Assembly (NCBI GenBank): GCA_965215475.1
Contig: OZ244061.1
Coordinates: 3,038,001-3,102,000, forward strand
Origin: Bin80 sp965215475
Lineage (GTDB): Bacteria > Bacteroidota > Rhodothermia > Rhodothermales > Bin80
Reading direction: 5' to 3'
DNA length: 64,000 bases
Shown in pieces: positions 37,702 to 46,776 of the stretch; within the stretch, counting starts at the first letter, position 1; every line of letters starts with the position of its first letter. Both the position numbers and the translations under genes were made by a program. A model generated the notes under the pieces. That model made no database searches. It saw only the letters and a program-made list of their open reading frames with translations, and was not told where the DNA came from.

Positions 37702-39459
37702 CTAATTTGATGAGGCTTTACCAGCTCTTTCATGTTCAGTCCCCAGTGAGCAATTTTGCTGAATCGGGGATTGTTCGTGGCGTGGATGGAGGTCATAATT
37801 CCATTGCGAGTTCACCTCGCTGTGGGTTACGTTGATCCCGGCCATCTGTTCATCGGTAATTTTGACACCCGTTTGATATTGTTTCGTCATCCTGACGGCC
37901 GTCACATACAATCCCGATTGATTGCTCGTAGTCGCAATAAAATTCATGGACGTATCCATACTGTCGAGTGGACGTCCAGACAAGTTGATACTGATGGGAC
38001 CAAAGAGGCGATGTTCCATGGGATTCCATTTGCTGGCTCCACTGGGATCATGGGTGACGCTCACCTGTACTTGATCGGGATCACAGAGTTTGGTTTGCAG
38101 GTAATCCTTCCATGCCCGTGCACGATTCCTGTTGGATCCTCCACAATCGGCCAAAATGACGAGTCGTTTGGAATTGATATAGAGATGCCGGCTCAAACCA
38201 GTGCACAATACAATCCACTGCAAATTCCGAGGGGTGTCACTGGAGTCTCCAATACACACCGTTCCACGATTGTTTGACGGGTCAAAGATTCCATACGGCA
38301 CGGCCTTGAACGCGGCATCGGACCGGAAGTCGTGATCGTTCACTTTAATGGGGTCTTTGCACCAGATCTTGCCATGAGCTGCAAACCATCCAATGAGTTC
38401 TTTCTTTTTGGTATCCACACTGACGATACATCTCCCCTCAGCATGACACTGCTCCATCAACGCTTCAATTCGCTTGAATTGTTGATCTCGTCCTGGCGGG
38501 GAGACTCGACGGATGCATTTCCAGTTCACCCGCGGAGAATATTTACAGGCGCGAAGCAATTTCCCCACGGTTGTTGGAGAGAGTTTGATGTTGTATTTCT
38601 GCAGCAATCCCTTCGCCAAGGTGGCCAGAGACCGGCGGACCCAAAACACGCCTCCCATGGGGGTTCCGGCCGTCTCCAGTTTCACCATTTCAAGAAGTTG
38701 TGCTTCTATCTCAGGGTTTTTTTTTTGAACCGACGGGCGTCCACCACCTGGTTTACGAATCCGATTCGGATCCACCTCGCCGGACTTCAACTCCCGCCGC
38801 CCTCTCCGAATGGTTTTCCGGTTGAGTCCAAGTAATGTGGCAATACGTTGGTCCCCACCATGCCCCAAACATAACGAGAGCAGCCCCGCAAACAGTCGAC
38901 GGTGCTTCTCATTGAGTACACTGAAAAATAATGCCATGGCGGCCGAAGGGAATGAATCGGTCTCCATGAACGGAGGTAGGGACGTTCTCCGTTGCTGAAT
39001 CCGACGTGCTTCCATCTGTTGCCTTTGCTTTACCGAATCCGCAGAGCAGTAAATACTTTCTCCCCCCAAGCGGGTACGCGTCAGCTGTTGCGTTCGGGCC
39101 AATTCTGCAAGAATATCAATGGTACGGACGTTCAGCAAGGTGTTGAGTTCGCTGGGGCGGTATCCCACGGGGGATGCCTCCACCAACGTTTGCACACTGT
39201 GACGAAGCGTGCCATGACGGGAAAATCCAATATTCTTGTAAACCCACAGTCCCTTTGCATCAAAGTCTGCACACTCAAGCAACGCGTAGTATTTTCCACG
39301 ATGAGAGTAGCTGACAATATAGTCCAATTGCTTGAGTTTGCGATAGACCGTGCTGGGGGAACAATCTCCGAGTGCCGAAGCTAATTCAGGCAACGTGGCG
39401 ACCGTGCTTTGCCGAAGGGTTGTGGTGAGTACATCGCTCGTGAATTGAATGGGTCTCAT
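37702..39459 (-). CDS. ISAzo13-type transposase with N-terminal winged-helix extension
   Basis: 585-aa protein. Residues from about 185 on match ISAzo13-type transposases: LGHGGDQRIATLLGLNRKTI (helix-turn-helix), IVSVDTKKKELIGWFAAHG (first Asp), ILADCGGSNRNRARAWK (second Asp), THDPSGASKWNPMEHRLF (last acidic residue). The first ~165 residues form an extra module with a winged helix (LPELASALGDCSPSTVYRKL, LDYIVSYSHRGKYYALLE) and a second possible one (PSELNTLLNVRTIDILAELA). The gene looks intact. I could not define terminal inverted repeats. Neighbours on both sides are broken genes. Confidence 0.85.
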   Translation of the reverse strand: MRPIQFTSDVLTTTLRQSTVATLPELASALGDCSPSTVYRKLKQLDYIVSYSHRGKYYALLECADFDAKGLWVYKNIGFSRHGTLRHSVQTLVEASPVGYRPSELNTLLNVRTIDILAELARTQQLTRTRLGGESIYCSADSVKQRQQMEARRIQQRRTSLPPFMETDSFPSAAMALFFSVLNEKHRRLFAGLLSLCLGHGGDQRIATLLGLNRKTIRRGRRELKSGEVDPNRIRKPGGGRPSVQKKNPEIEAQLLEMVKLETAGTPMGGVFWVRRSLATLAKGLLQKYNIKLSPTTVGKLLRACKYSPRVNWKCIRRVSPPGRDQQFKRIEALMEQCHAEGRCIVSVDTKKKELIGWFAAHGKIWCKDPIKVNDHDFRSDAAFKAVPYGIFDPSNNRGTVCIGDSSDTPRNLQWIVLCTGLSRHLYINSKRLVILADCGGSNRNRARAWKDYLQTKLCDPDQVQVSVTHDPSGASKWNPMEHRLFGPISINLSGRPLDSMDTSMNFIATTSNQSGLYVTAVRMTKQYQTGVKITDEQMAGINVTHSEVNSQWNYDLHPRHEQSPIQQNCSLGTEHERAGKASSN

Positions 39460-39895
39460 GGATCAGTTATAAAATAGTTAGTATATAATATATCTTAATA
39501 CAATCATAATAGAACCCAGATCCATTCAACTCAAATGCAGGGGCAGAGATGAAAGATGGGCATGGATGCTTACCTGCTCATTTAAGCCCATCAAAAATAA
39601 GAGGAATGGATGGAGAAATACCTATGAACAGGGTCGTTTTCCTGTGAATCCAAGTATAGATCTCAAAAACAGAAATCCAAGCGGCAAAGTGGAGACAGAT
39701 TTATCTCAACGGAGTACAAACAGGAGCGTTAAATTGTCATTTTACCTGAATAATGACACTAAATGGGATATTTATTTATGGATGTCTCCTTATGTGGGAC
39801 ACTAACTATATGAGGGTCAAATAATGCATGGACAGGATGTGTGATGCCAGCATCTGAGATGAAGCTTCCAACGAGGAAATCTCATGGAGGAAACG
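39460..39895. other. AT-rich gap upstream of the ISAzo13-type transposase
   Basis: About 430 bp. It likely contains the transposase promoter and the element's left end, but no inverted repeat was recognised. A plus-strand frame of about 79 codons (39566-39805) shows no protein-family features. Confidence 0.4.
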
Positions 39896-40051
39896 TCACA
39901 GGTTTCGCCGCTTCAATTCATCCACGGCATGACTGGCCGCTCGTGCGGTGAATGCCATATAGGTGATGGAGGGGTTTTGGCAGGCGGAGGACGTCATACA
40001 TGCACCGTCCGTAACGAAGACATTCGGGGACACATGACAATCTCCTAATAT
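39896..40051 (-). pseudogene. GMC oxidoreductase, C-terminal remnant
   Basis: The minus strand encodes LGDCHVSPNVFVTDGACMTS, SACQNPSITYMAFTARAASH, AVDELKRRNL and a stop. This is the characteristic end of FAD-dependent GMC-family oxidoreductases (VFVTDGA, NPSIT.MA.TARA). No start codon and no upstream catalytic or FAD-binding part is present, so about 90% of the gene is lost. It lies directly downstream of the squalene/phytoene synthase gene. Confidence 0.75.
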
Positions 40052-40108
40052 TCACCGAGATCATAGAAACGAATAACAATCCTACGGCGATTCTCGATTC
40101 ATCGAGGT

Positions 40109-41071
40109 TCAAGGAGAAGATTCGTGACGGGGAAGGTTGCGTCCTAGGTAAGAAAACAAAGATTTCAGAGCTATATCGAAGCGCGCCAATGCACTGGTAG
40201 ATAAGATGATGGCCTTGACGGTATTCCGGGAAATTTTAACTTCTTGGCCACTCTTAAATGTTGGTTTCTTGTAAATACGCCGTAGAGTCGGCAAAGCCAT
40301 TCCAAGTGCCCAAAGGCAGAAACGACGGATGCCAGTTTCGTGAGAGGGGATCAGGAGGATATACCGAAGTGCATTATTGATGTGCCCATGAGCAAGTGCA
40401 ATGAGTTCATTCAACCCCTGGATAAATCGTACATCCGTGTGGTGTTGAGAAAGAGAGCGAAGGTCAAAGTCATAGGCAAGAAAAATACTTTGAGGTAACC
40501 AGCATGCGCCTCGGTTACGGTCCTCCCACATATCTTTGAGAATATTGGTCATTTGAAGGGCCTGACCAAATGAGGACGATAGAGCAAAGAGTTCGGGTTT
40601 TCGTGTAGCAACCTCGTCGGAGTAGTCGCAGAACAGCTCGGTCAGCATCTCGCCGACAACTCCCGCTACGTGGTAGCAATAGCTGTTGAACTGTTCCAAG
40701 TCGTTTAATCCATTGAGACTGGCATTTTCTTGAAATAGTGCCATGCCATCTGCCATGATATTCACACAGCGTTGGAGGATTTTTTGCTGAGCAGTAGAAA
40801 AGCTTTGCGTAATATGGATGACTCGGGGGATATTGATAATGAGGTCGCTCTCGTGCGGGGTCGCCGATAGTGTGAGTAGACCTGCAAGGTCCATTGCAAA
40901 TGCATCAGGAGCATTTGTGCCTTCAACTACTCCAATCCAACGATCGGAGAAGGTTCGTTTTTGTGATGGGGAAAGAGCCTCTTCATCCTCAATTGTATCT
41001 GAAATCCTGCAGAGCAAATAGGCATTTCCAACTACAGTTCTTAATGGATCAGGTAGCTGAGGAATATTCAA
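40109..41071 (-). CDS. Squalene/phytoene synthase family protein, start codon unclear
   Basis: Head-to-head prenyl transferase of the squalene/phytoene synthase family. The two Asp-rich motifs are YLLCRISDTIEDE and ILKDMWEDRNRGACWLP, with YCYHVAGVVGEMLTELF between them, so the active site seems complete. The first conventional in-frame start is TTG at 41071. The family-conserved sequence ILKGVSRTFALNIPQLP begins 11 codons upstream and is encoded in frame. Between the in-frame stop at 41183-41185 and 41071 there is no ATG, GTG or other TTG; only CTG (41098) or ATT (41119, 41137) could start it. Either a rare start is used or the 5' end was lost. The product could feed hopanoid, sterol or carotenoid synthesis. 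Confidence 0.8.
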   Translation of the reverse strand: MNIPQLPDPLRTVVGNAYLLCRISDTIEDEEALSPSQKRTFSDRWIGVVEGTNAPDAFAMDLAGLLTLSATPHESDLIINIPRVIHITQSFSTAQQKILQRCVNIMADGMALFQENASLNGLNDLEQFNSYCYHVAGVVGEMLTELFCDYSDEVATRKPELFALSSSFGQALQMTNILKDMWEDRNRGACWLPQSIFLAYDFDLRSLSQHHTDVRFIQGLNELIALAHGHINNALRYILLIPSHETGIRRFCLWALGMALPTLRRIYKKPTFKSGQEVKISRNTVKAIILSTSALARFDIALKSLFSYLGRNLPRHESSP

Positions 41072-41228
41072 TGCAAAGGTTCTAGAGACCCCTTTCAGGA
41101 TGTCATCCTGATACGCAATGTTGTCTTGAAGATTAATTTGATTGTCCTCAGAGTTAGAAACTTGGATAGTGTATTTGGGGAATTAGATTACACAGTAACG
41201 ATCCACCTGTGAACGCTTGTAAATATTC

Positions 41229-42398
41229 TTAGTTGTCCGATTCGGAATCTGGTTTATTCACCGGAGCTTCGAGAATCGCATATTCTTTATCTACTACGGC
41301 ATGAATTGAATCCAAAAGATTCTTCATAACGTGATTATTATCTAGGATCCAACTAGTCTCACACGCAGAGTAGCCATAGTGAGTAGATTTTTCAATGGAT
41401 TCCAGAACGGGAAGAACGTCCAAAGCACGGCCCTGATAAGCTTTGCGAATTCCCATAAGCGGCATGCGCAATTCCCGAACTTTGGCAAATTTAGTCAAGA
41501 TCAATAACTTGGCGAAGCCAAATGGAAACAGGCGTCCGTTTGGAAGCCGTTGTAATGCCGGATTGATGTCTGGTAAAGTAATCGTGAATCCCACTGGTGT
41601 GCCATCCAACTCCACAAAGAAACACATATTTGGATCTATGATCTGCTTCATGGCACCGGCAAGATGCGAGAATTCATGATCCGTTATCGGCACAAACCCC
41701 CAGTTATCCGACCAAGCATCATTAAAGATCTCCCGTACCGTCGTCACCTCTTCGTCAAAGCGAGACATATCCAATATACGAAGTGATAGTCCAGGTGTTC
41801 TGCGATGAACAATCGCAGCTCCTCTTCGGAGTCGATCCATTGCTACGTGTTTGCGGTGGATATAGTAAGCCCACAGAGTCATAACACGGGAAAATCCCCA
41901 GCGAAGGAGATAGTCTTCATAATAAGGTGGATTGTAAGACATCATGATGGAAGGGACTCGATCAAACCCATTCACCAGAAGGCCAGATGTATCATTCAGG
42001 GATGGGTTTACAGGTCCACGAATCAATTGCATTCCTTGCTCTGACAGCCAAGAAGCTGCGGCATCCAACAAGGCTTCTGCAATCTCATAATGTTCTTGAG
42101 TCTCGAAGAATCCAAAAAATCCCGCCTCATCAGCATGCGTTTTCAAGTGCATGCCATTGATGATTGCGGCAATTCGCCCTACAACTTGCCCATTTGCATC
42201 AAGAGCAAGGAAGAGTTGCATCCGCCCATGCTCAAAGAATGGATTTTTTCGTGGGTTTAGGGTCTCGAATTGATCAACTCGAAGTGGAGGCACCCAGAAC
42301 GGGTTGCCTCGATAGAAATCATATGAAAACTGAATAAATTTTTTCAGATCTCGTCGTGATTGAACCGGTCGAATCACGCATGAAGGAGATGCCTGCAT
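41229..42398 (-). CDS. GNAT-like acyltransferase next to serine palmitoyltransferase
   Basis: About 389 aa from the ATG at 42398; longer starts overlap the upstream gene. N- and C-terminal halves both look GNAT-like: FIQFSYDFYRGNPFWVPPLR, HGRMQLFLALDANGQVVGRI, and NMCFFVELDGTPVGFTITLP. The conserved block RGPVNPSLNDTSGLLVNGFD is typical of this family, which is regularly found beside bacterial serine palmitoyltransferase. A role in N-acylation or another acyl transfer in sphingolipid synthesis is plausible but inferred from context. Confidence 0.78.
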   Translation of the reverse strand: MQASPSCVIRPVQSRRDLKKFIQFSYDFYRGNPFWVPPLRVDQFETLNPRKNPFFEHGRMQLFLALDANGQVVGRIAAIINGMHLKTHADEAGFFGFFETQEHYEIAEALLDAAASWLSEQGMQLIRGPVNPSLNDTSGLLVNGFDRVPSIMMSYNPPYYEDYLLRWGFSRVMTLWAYYIHRKHVAMDRLRRGAAIVHRRTPGLSLRILDMSRFDEEVTTVREIFNDAWSDNWGFVPITDHEFSHLAGAMKQIIDPNMCFFVELDGTPVGFTITLPDINPALQRLPNGRLFPFGFAKLLILTKFAKVRELRMPLMGIRKAYQGRALDVLPVLESIEKSTHYGYSACETSWILDNNHVMKNLLDSIHAVVDKEYAILEAPVNKPDSESDN

Positions 42399-42414
42399 AG
42401 TATGTACAACATGA

Positions 42415-43665
42415 TTACCTATCCAGTATCCCATGCTTTCGTCCCACCCGATAGAAAGCTTCAAGGATTAGATCCAGATCTTCATCGGTGTGAGTTGCCA
42501 TATAGGAGGTTCGCATGAGTGTCAGTCCACGTGGTACAGCTCCTCGCCACGGTACGACAGGGTTTACAAATACTCCTTCCTCAAGTAAGTCGGTCCAGAA
42601 TTGAAATGCAGTCATCATTTCGCTGCCGATCACGATCGGAATGATTGGAGCTTCACTGGTCCATACATCGAATCCTGCACTGCGGAATCCCTCTCGCATA
42701 TAGTTCGAAATTTTCCAAAGTCGATCAAGTCTCCATGTTTCTTCCTGAAGAATCTCCAAGCACTTAAGTACGGTTGCAACGGTACTTGGGGGCATAGAAG
42801 CACTAAAGATGTGAGCACTTGCGTTATGTCGGATATACTCAATCACATCATTATCGCCAGTGACAAAACCTCCCAGAGACGAAAAACTTTTTGAAAAAGT
42901 CCCCGTCGTAAGAGGCACTTCATTTCCTAATCCAAAGTAGGCAGCAGATCCTTGACCTCCTGGGCCGATGACCCCCACTGCATGAGCATCATCCAACATG
43001 AGCGCGGCACCGAACTCATCGGCAAGTTTTACCAATTCGGGTACGGGAGCAATCCGGCCACTCATAGAGAAAACCCCATCTGTGACAATGAGCTTATCCG
43101 CTTCAGGATGTTCTAGCTCTGCTTTTTCGAGAAGCCGACGCAAGTGATTCATATCAAAGTGTCGATAGCGCCAGCAGTTGGCCGCGCTTACTTGAGTCCC
43201 AGCAACAATACAAGCATGGTTGTCTTTATCCGAAAAGATTAAATCATTCTTTGAAGTAATCCCTTGGATCACTCCCATATTCGTCATGTAACCAGTTGAG
43301 AATAGAACGCATGCCTCTTTGCCCAAAAAAGCTGCCAGTCGCTCTTCGAGTTCCAGATGGATATCTAGCGTTCCATTCAAGAAACGACTTCCAGTGCAAC
43401 CAGTACCGTAGCGATCAATCGCTTCGCGGGCAGCCTCCTTCACTCGCGGATCACTGGTTAATCCGAGATAGTTATTGGAACCTGCCATGATGAGTTCATG
43501 GCCATCGATATAAGCGCGTGTACCCTCGCTTCTCGATATCGCGCGAAAGTAGGGGTAAAGCCCCGTTTTTTTGGCTTCATTGACCAAGGCGCCTGGTGCC
43601 ATAAATGCCCGCGTTTTCTCAAAAATTGTCGGCTCTGCGGGAAGCGTTTCGTGGGAATCAATCAT
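42415..43665 (-). CDS. Serine palmitoyltransferase-like PLP enzyme
   Basis: Alpha-oxoamine synthase of about 416 aa, which condenses an amino acid with an acyl-CoA. The PLP lysine lies in TTGTFSKSFSSLGGF, and the conserved Asp/His of the cofactor site in ALMLDDAHAVGVIG. SNNYLGLTSDPRVKEAA and YGTGCTGSRFLNGTLDIH are typical. Similarity to AONS, KBL and SPT is shared. The acyltransferase neighbour and FCB-type genome favour serine palmitoyltransferase, the first step of sphingolipid synthesis. The start is ATG 43665 (GTG at 43674 is possible). Confidence 0.85.
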   Translation of the reverse strand: MIDSHETLPAEPTIFEKTRAFMAPGALVNEAKKTGLYPYFRAISRSEGTRAYIDGHELIMAGSNNYLGLTSDPRVKEAAREAIDRYGTGCTGSRFLNGTLDIHLELEERLAAFLGKEACVLFSTGYMTNMGVIQGITSKNDLIFSDKDNHACIVAGTQVSAANCWRYRHFDMNHLRRLLEKAELEHPEADKLIVTDGVFSMSGRIAPVPELVKLADEFGAALMLDDAHAVGVIGPGGQGSAAYFGLGNEVPLTTGTFSKSFSSLGGFVTGDNDVIEYIRHNASAHIFSASMPPSTVATVLKCLEILQEETWRLDRLWKISNYMREGFRSAGFDVWTSEAPIIPIVIGSEMMTAFQFWTDLLEEGVFVNPVVPWRGAVPRGLTLMRTSYMATHTDEDLDLILEAFYRVGRKHGILDR

Positions 43666-43674
43666 TAAAGGCAC

Positions 43675-43985
43675 TTAAGAGTCGGGCAAACAGGATCAAT
43701 TCTGGAATGAAGCACTAGCCAGTCGTCAGGTTTGGAGCAAGATGAAGAGTCACAACAATTAATTTGCAGCAAATTGAATCGCAAAGAACTCAATTCTGGC
43801 TGAGTAGATCGATTTGGGGTGTGACGCCCCAAGGGTAGGGTCAAATGCTGATTGGAGAACGAGTATTCAAATTCAATCTCTTTTCGCGGATAACACAGCC
43901 GTAGAGGCATGTTTAGATCATCCATTGAGCCAATTTGTAGAGAGGGCCACCCACAAAGTTCATAGTTGATGGATGCCATAAAGGT
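43675..43985. other. Gap between SPT and DUF5683 genes
   Basis: About 310 bp, presumably the promoter region of the sphingolipid genes. A minus-strand frame (43665-43979) fills it, but its Cys- and Leu-rich product shows no family features and it overlaps the SPT start, so it was not called. Confidence 0.5.
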
Positions 43986-44606
43986 TTACCAAGTGAGTGT
44001 TAATCCAATCTGCTGCGGTCCACCAGTCACCTGGGCAGTCAAAGACTCGTTTACGTCAAATTCTGCCAAATGTGCACTCACAAAGGCATCAATCACAGTG
44101 AATCCATACCAGGCAATGATACCAAGGTACAATAGATCCCTGTTCCGTCGGAGCACATCTCGTTGTGCACGGAACTGGGGCTGGAGTCGTGCTCGGCGTG
44201 CGGCGACTTCGTCAGGCATAAGAATTGATTCAGAATCTAGACTTAAGACGCGTAAAAGCTCCGAATAGTCACTCTCGTACTCAGGAAATATCGGGGAACC
44301 ATCTGGATGGACCCGTGCCGTAAAGAGATATGCATGTCGATACAGTCGATATCGGCGATCCACTAACAGAGCAGAACCTACAAAAGCTGCTAGACCTACG
44401 TAGACGATGGGGACTTTATAATATTCACGGTTATATAATTGTCCCCATCCAGGTACGAATGCACGACGCAAAGCTGAACGCGGATCGGGTAGATAATAAT
44501 CCGCCGGGATAACCGTAGTATCCTGCTGACCAATTACAGGGTCTGGTTTAAGTACTCCAAGAAAAGCGCACACAAAGAGCCCTGCTTTCAGGAATGGGGA
44601 AATCAT
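43986..44606 (-). CDS. DUF5683 domain protein
   Basis: 206-aa protein with an N-terminal signal segment and the DUF5683 core: PRSALRRAFVPGWGQLYNRE, YYKVPIVYVGLAAFVGSALL (membrane segment), and a second membrane segment LLYLGIIAWYGFTVIDAFVS. Function is unknown. The gene regularly follows parB in Bacteroidota-like genomes, as here with a 3-nt gap, so an envelope or cell-cycle role has been suspected from context. Confidence 0.88.
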   Translation of the reverse strand: MISPFLKAGLFVCAFLGVLKPDPVIGQQDTTVIPADYYLPDPRSALRRAFVPGWGQLYNREYYKVPIVYVGLAAFVGSALLVDRRYRLYRHAYLFTARVHPDGSPIFPEYESDYSELLRVLSLDSESILMPDEVAARRARLQPQFRAQRDVLRRNRDLLYLGIIAWYGFTVIDAFVSAHLAEFDVNESLTAQVTGGPQQIGLTLTW

Positions 44607-44609
44607 AAA

Positions 44610-45500
44610 TCAAGTAGCTCCTTCAAGGATCTCTATGAGGCGGGATAGATCATCTTTCGAATAGTAGTGAATTTCAATTCGACCATGCCCTTTCGCCTTG
44701 TCGATGATCTGCACTTTTGTCCCCAGATTCTTTCTGAGTTGATTTTCAAATTGAGTGAGGTATACTGAGGGAGGTGAAACAGTTTTCTTGGTTGTTTCCG
44801 ATGGATTCAGAAGGAGCTTCACCCGCTTCTCCACATCGCGTACGCTAAGGTTTTTGCGTTGAATTTCTCCAAAAAGTCGATTGATTGTACGGTCATCCCG
44901 AAGTGAGAGCAGTGCACGGGCATGACCAGGTGAAACCATACGCTCCCGTAATCCAATCTGTACTTTTGGAGGTAGATGGAGCAGACGTATAAAATTCGTG
45001 ATCGTAGATCTTTGCTTTCCGACCCGTTGAGCAACTTCTTCTTGTGTCAGCCCATATTCTTCAATGAGTCTTCTATATCCTAGAGCAACCTCAATAGGGT
45101 TGAGTTCCTCGCGTTGGACGTTCTCAACTAGAGCCATTTCCAGCATTCGCACATCCTTCGCAGGTCGTATATAGGCCGGAATTTCTTCCAGACCGGCTAG
45201 CTTTGCCGCTCGGAGCCGTCTCTCTCCGCTGATGAGTTCAAATGTGTCTCCTCTGGTAGCTCGGACCGTGATTGGCTGAATAATTCCTAACTGTGCAATT
45301 GAATTTGATAGTGCTTGGAGAGATTCTTCATTGAATTCATGGCGAGGTTGGAAGGGATTGGGTTGGATGGAACTCACGGGAAGTTCAAAAATGCCACCGA
45401 CAAGAGAATGAGCATCTTCTTCAGAGCGAAGTTGCCCGTCATTACTGAGAATTGCATCGAGTCCACGTCCTAAGACAGAGTTTGGATTTGACATATGCAA
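44610..45500 (-). CDS. parB: Chromosome partitioning protein ParB
   Basis: ParB/Spo0J CTPase, 296 aa, which binds parS and spreads on DNA near the origin. LGRGLDAIL is the ParA-stimulating N-terminus. The N-terminal domain has PFQPRHEFNEESLQALSNSI and the CTP-binding box GERRLRAAKLAG. The helix-turn-helix is LTQEEVAQRVGKQRSTITNF, and the C-terminal dimerisation part ends the protein. It sits 71 nt behind parA. No parS palindrome was recognised in the window. Confidence 0.95.
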   Translation of the reverse strand: MHMSNPNSVLGRGLDAILSNDGQLRSEEDAHSLVGGIFELPVSSIQPNPFQPRHEFNEESLQALSNSIAQLGIIQPITVRATRGDTFELISGERRLRAAKLAGLEEIPAYIRPAKDVRMLEMALVENVQREELNPIEVALGYRRLIEEYGLTQEEVAQRVGKQRSTITNFIRLLHLPPKVQIGLRERMVSPGHARALLSLRDDRTINRLFGEIQRKNLSVRDVEKRVKLLLNPSETTKKTVSPPSVYLTQFENQLRKNLGTKVQIIDKAKGHGRIEIHYYSKDDLSRLIEILEGAT

Positions 45501-45571
45501 ACAGGAATAGGTTAACAGATCATACTGACAGCGATTGCCAGAATACTACCTTAATTTAAGGCATCGCTTTC

Positions 45572-46402
45572 TTATGAGCTATTGGAGAGAGAGGTCGTAA
45601 ATTCAGGAGTTTGAGAATTGGTCAAAGAAAGGCGCTGTATCATCTCTCGGGCGAGTGCCAAGTAGTTACGCGCACCGGTACTGGTGGCACTGTGAAGTAG
45701 GACAGGTTTTCCAAAGCTAGGCGCTTCTGCCACCGTCACATTCCGGTGAATGATGGTTTGGAATACTCGGTTTCCAAAGTAGCGCTTTACCTCGGCAGCG
45801 ACTTGTTTGGAAAGCCGAAGACGTGAATCATAAAGCGTTAACAAGACCCCTGTAATCTCAAGATTCGGATTCAGTCCACCACGTACGATTTTAATCGTAT
45901 TCAGTAGCAGCCCTAATCCTTCAAGAGCAAAATATTCTACTTGAACCGGAATAATCACACTGTTGGCCGCCGTCAGTGCGTTGACGGTTAAGAGTCCAAG
46001 TGAGGGGGGACAATCAATGATGATATAGTCATATTTTTCGGTCAAGCCGTGAAGAGATTTTTTCAGAAGCTGTTCACGATCTCGAATACTGATAAGTTCA
46101 ACTTCGGCACCTACGAGGTTGATGTTGGCAGGAAGTAAATCTAGACGAGGAACTTCCTCATTCGTACAAAGGATATCCGTTGGTGAGTTCTTTCCTATGA
46201 TCACTTCGTAGACGGATGGACCGACCTCTCTGGCATTGTATCCTAAACTTGAAGTGCAATTTGCCTGAGGGTCCAGATCTATGAGCAAAGTAGAATTTTC
46301 CAATACCGCAAGCGAAACTGCAAGATTGACGGCCGTAGTGGTTTTTCCCACTCCGCCTTTTTGGTTTGCAATTGCTATGATTTCTCCCATCTGCGAAGAC
46401 AC
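45572..46402 (-). CDS. parA: Chromosome partitioning ATPase ParA (Soj)
   Basis: Deviant Walker ATPase of 276 aa with ANQKGGVGKTTTAVNLA at the N-terminus, LLIDLDPQANCTSSLG and YDYIIIDCPPSLGLLTVNAL. It works with ParB in origin segregation. It has a short C-terminal tail rich in Ser/Thr. It is the first gene of parA-parB-DUF5683 and lies near the small DUF5989 gene on the same strand. Confidence 0.95.
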   Translation of the reverse strand: MSSQMGEIIAIANQKGGVGKTTTAVNLAVSLAVLENSTLLIDLDPQANCTSSLGYNAREVGPSVYEVIIGKNSPTDILCTNEEVPRLDLLPANINLVGAEVELISIRDREQLLKKSLHGLTEKYDYIIIDCPPSLGLLTVNALTAANSVIIPVQVEYFALEGLGLLLNTIKIVRGGLNPNLEITGVLLTLYDSRLRLSKQVAAEVKRYFGNRVFQTIIHRNVTVAEAPSFGKPVLLHSATSTGARNYLALAREMIQRLSLTNSQTPEFTTSLSNSS

Positions 46403-46444
46403 AGGCTAATTCTAATATTGGAACTTATTTACACAGATATGCGG

Positions 46445-46603
46445 TTAAAACAGTGAATAGATAAACGGTGCTAACGCGGAGCCCTGTGTCAAAACAATCA
46501 GAAGACTCAATAGCAACAATACCACTACAATCGGTGTTAACCAATATTTCTTGCGCATATGGAGGAATCGCAAGAATTCAATAGAAATTCTTAGTTTGCT
46601 CAT
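46445..46603 (-). CDS. DUF5989 family small membrane protein (52 aa)
   Basis: Short gene starting MSKLRISIEFLRFLHMRKKY and ending LTQGSALAPFIYSLF, the hallmark of DUF5989 proteins, with one central hydrophobic helix (LTPIVVVLLLLSLLIVL). In other genomes this family accompanies SxtJ-type membrane proteins and carbamoyltransferase or SGNH genes; none of these is nearby, so it is solitary here. It ends 42 nt upstream of parA on the same strand. Function unknown. Confidence 0.82.
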   Translation of the reverse strand: MSKLRISIEFLRFLHMRKKYWLTPIVVVLLLLSLLIVLTQGSALAPFIYSLF

Positions 46604-46776
46604 CTTAAATACACAAAAAAGGTGCCACTTTTACGCATGATTGGGGCAAATGTCCAAAGTTGCAGTGACTACATCCAATTCATACAGCAATACGAAGAGG
46701 TTGGGTGATTTCGCAACCCCCATCTTTCTATTGCGTAGGCTAGGCCTAGCACCATGGAAAACCTGAGGTACTTGCT

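Noticed and set aside
39566..39805. 79-codon plus-strand ORF
   Set aside because: No recognisable features, in an AT-rich gap next to a transposase.
43665..43979. 104-codon minus-strand ORF upstream of the SPT gene
   Set aside because: No family features, overlaps the SPT start in another frame, unusual Cys/Leu composition.
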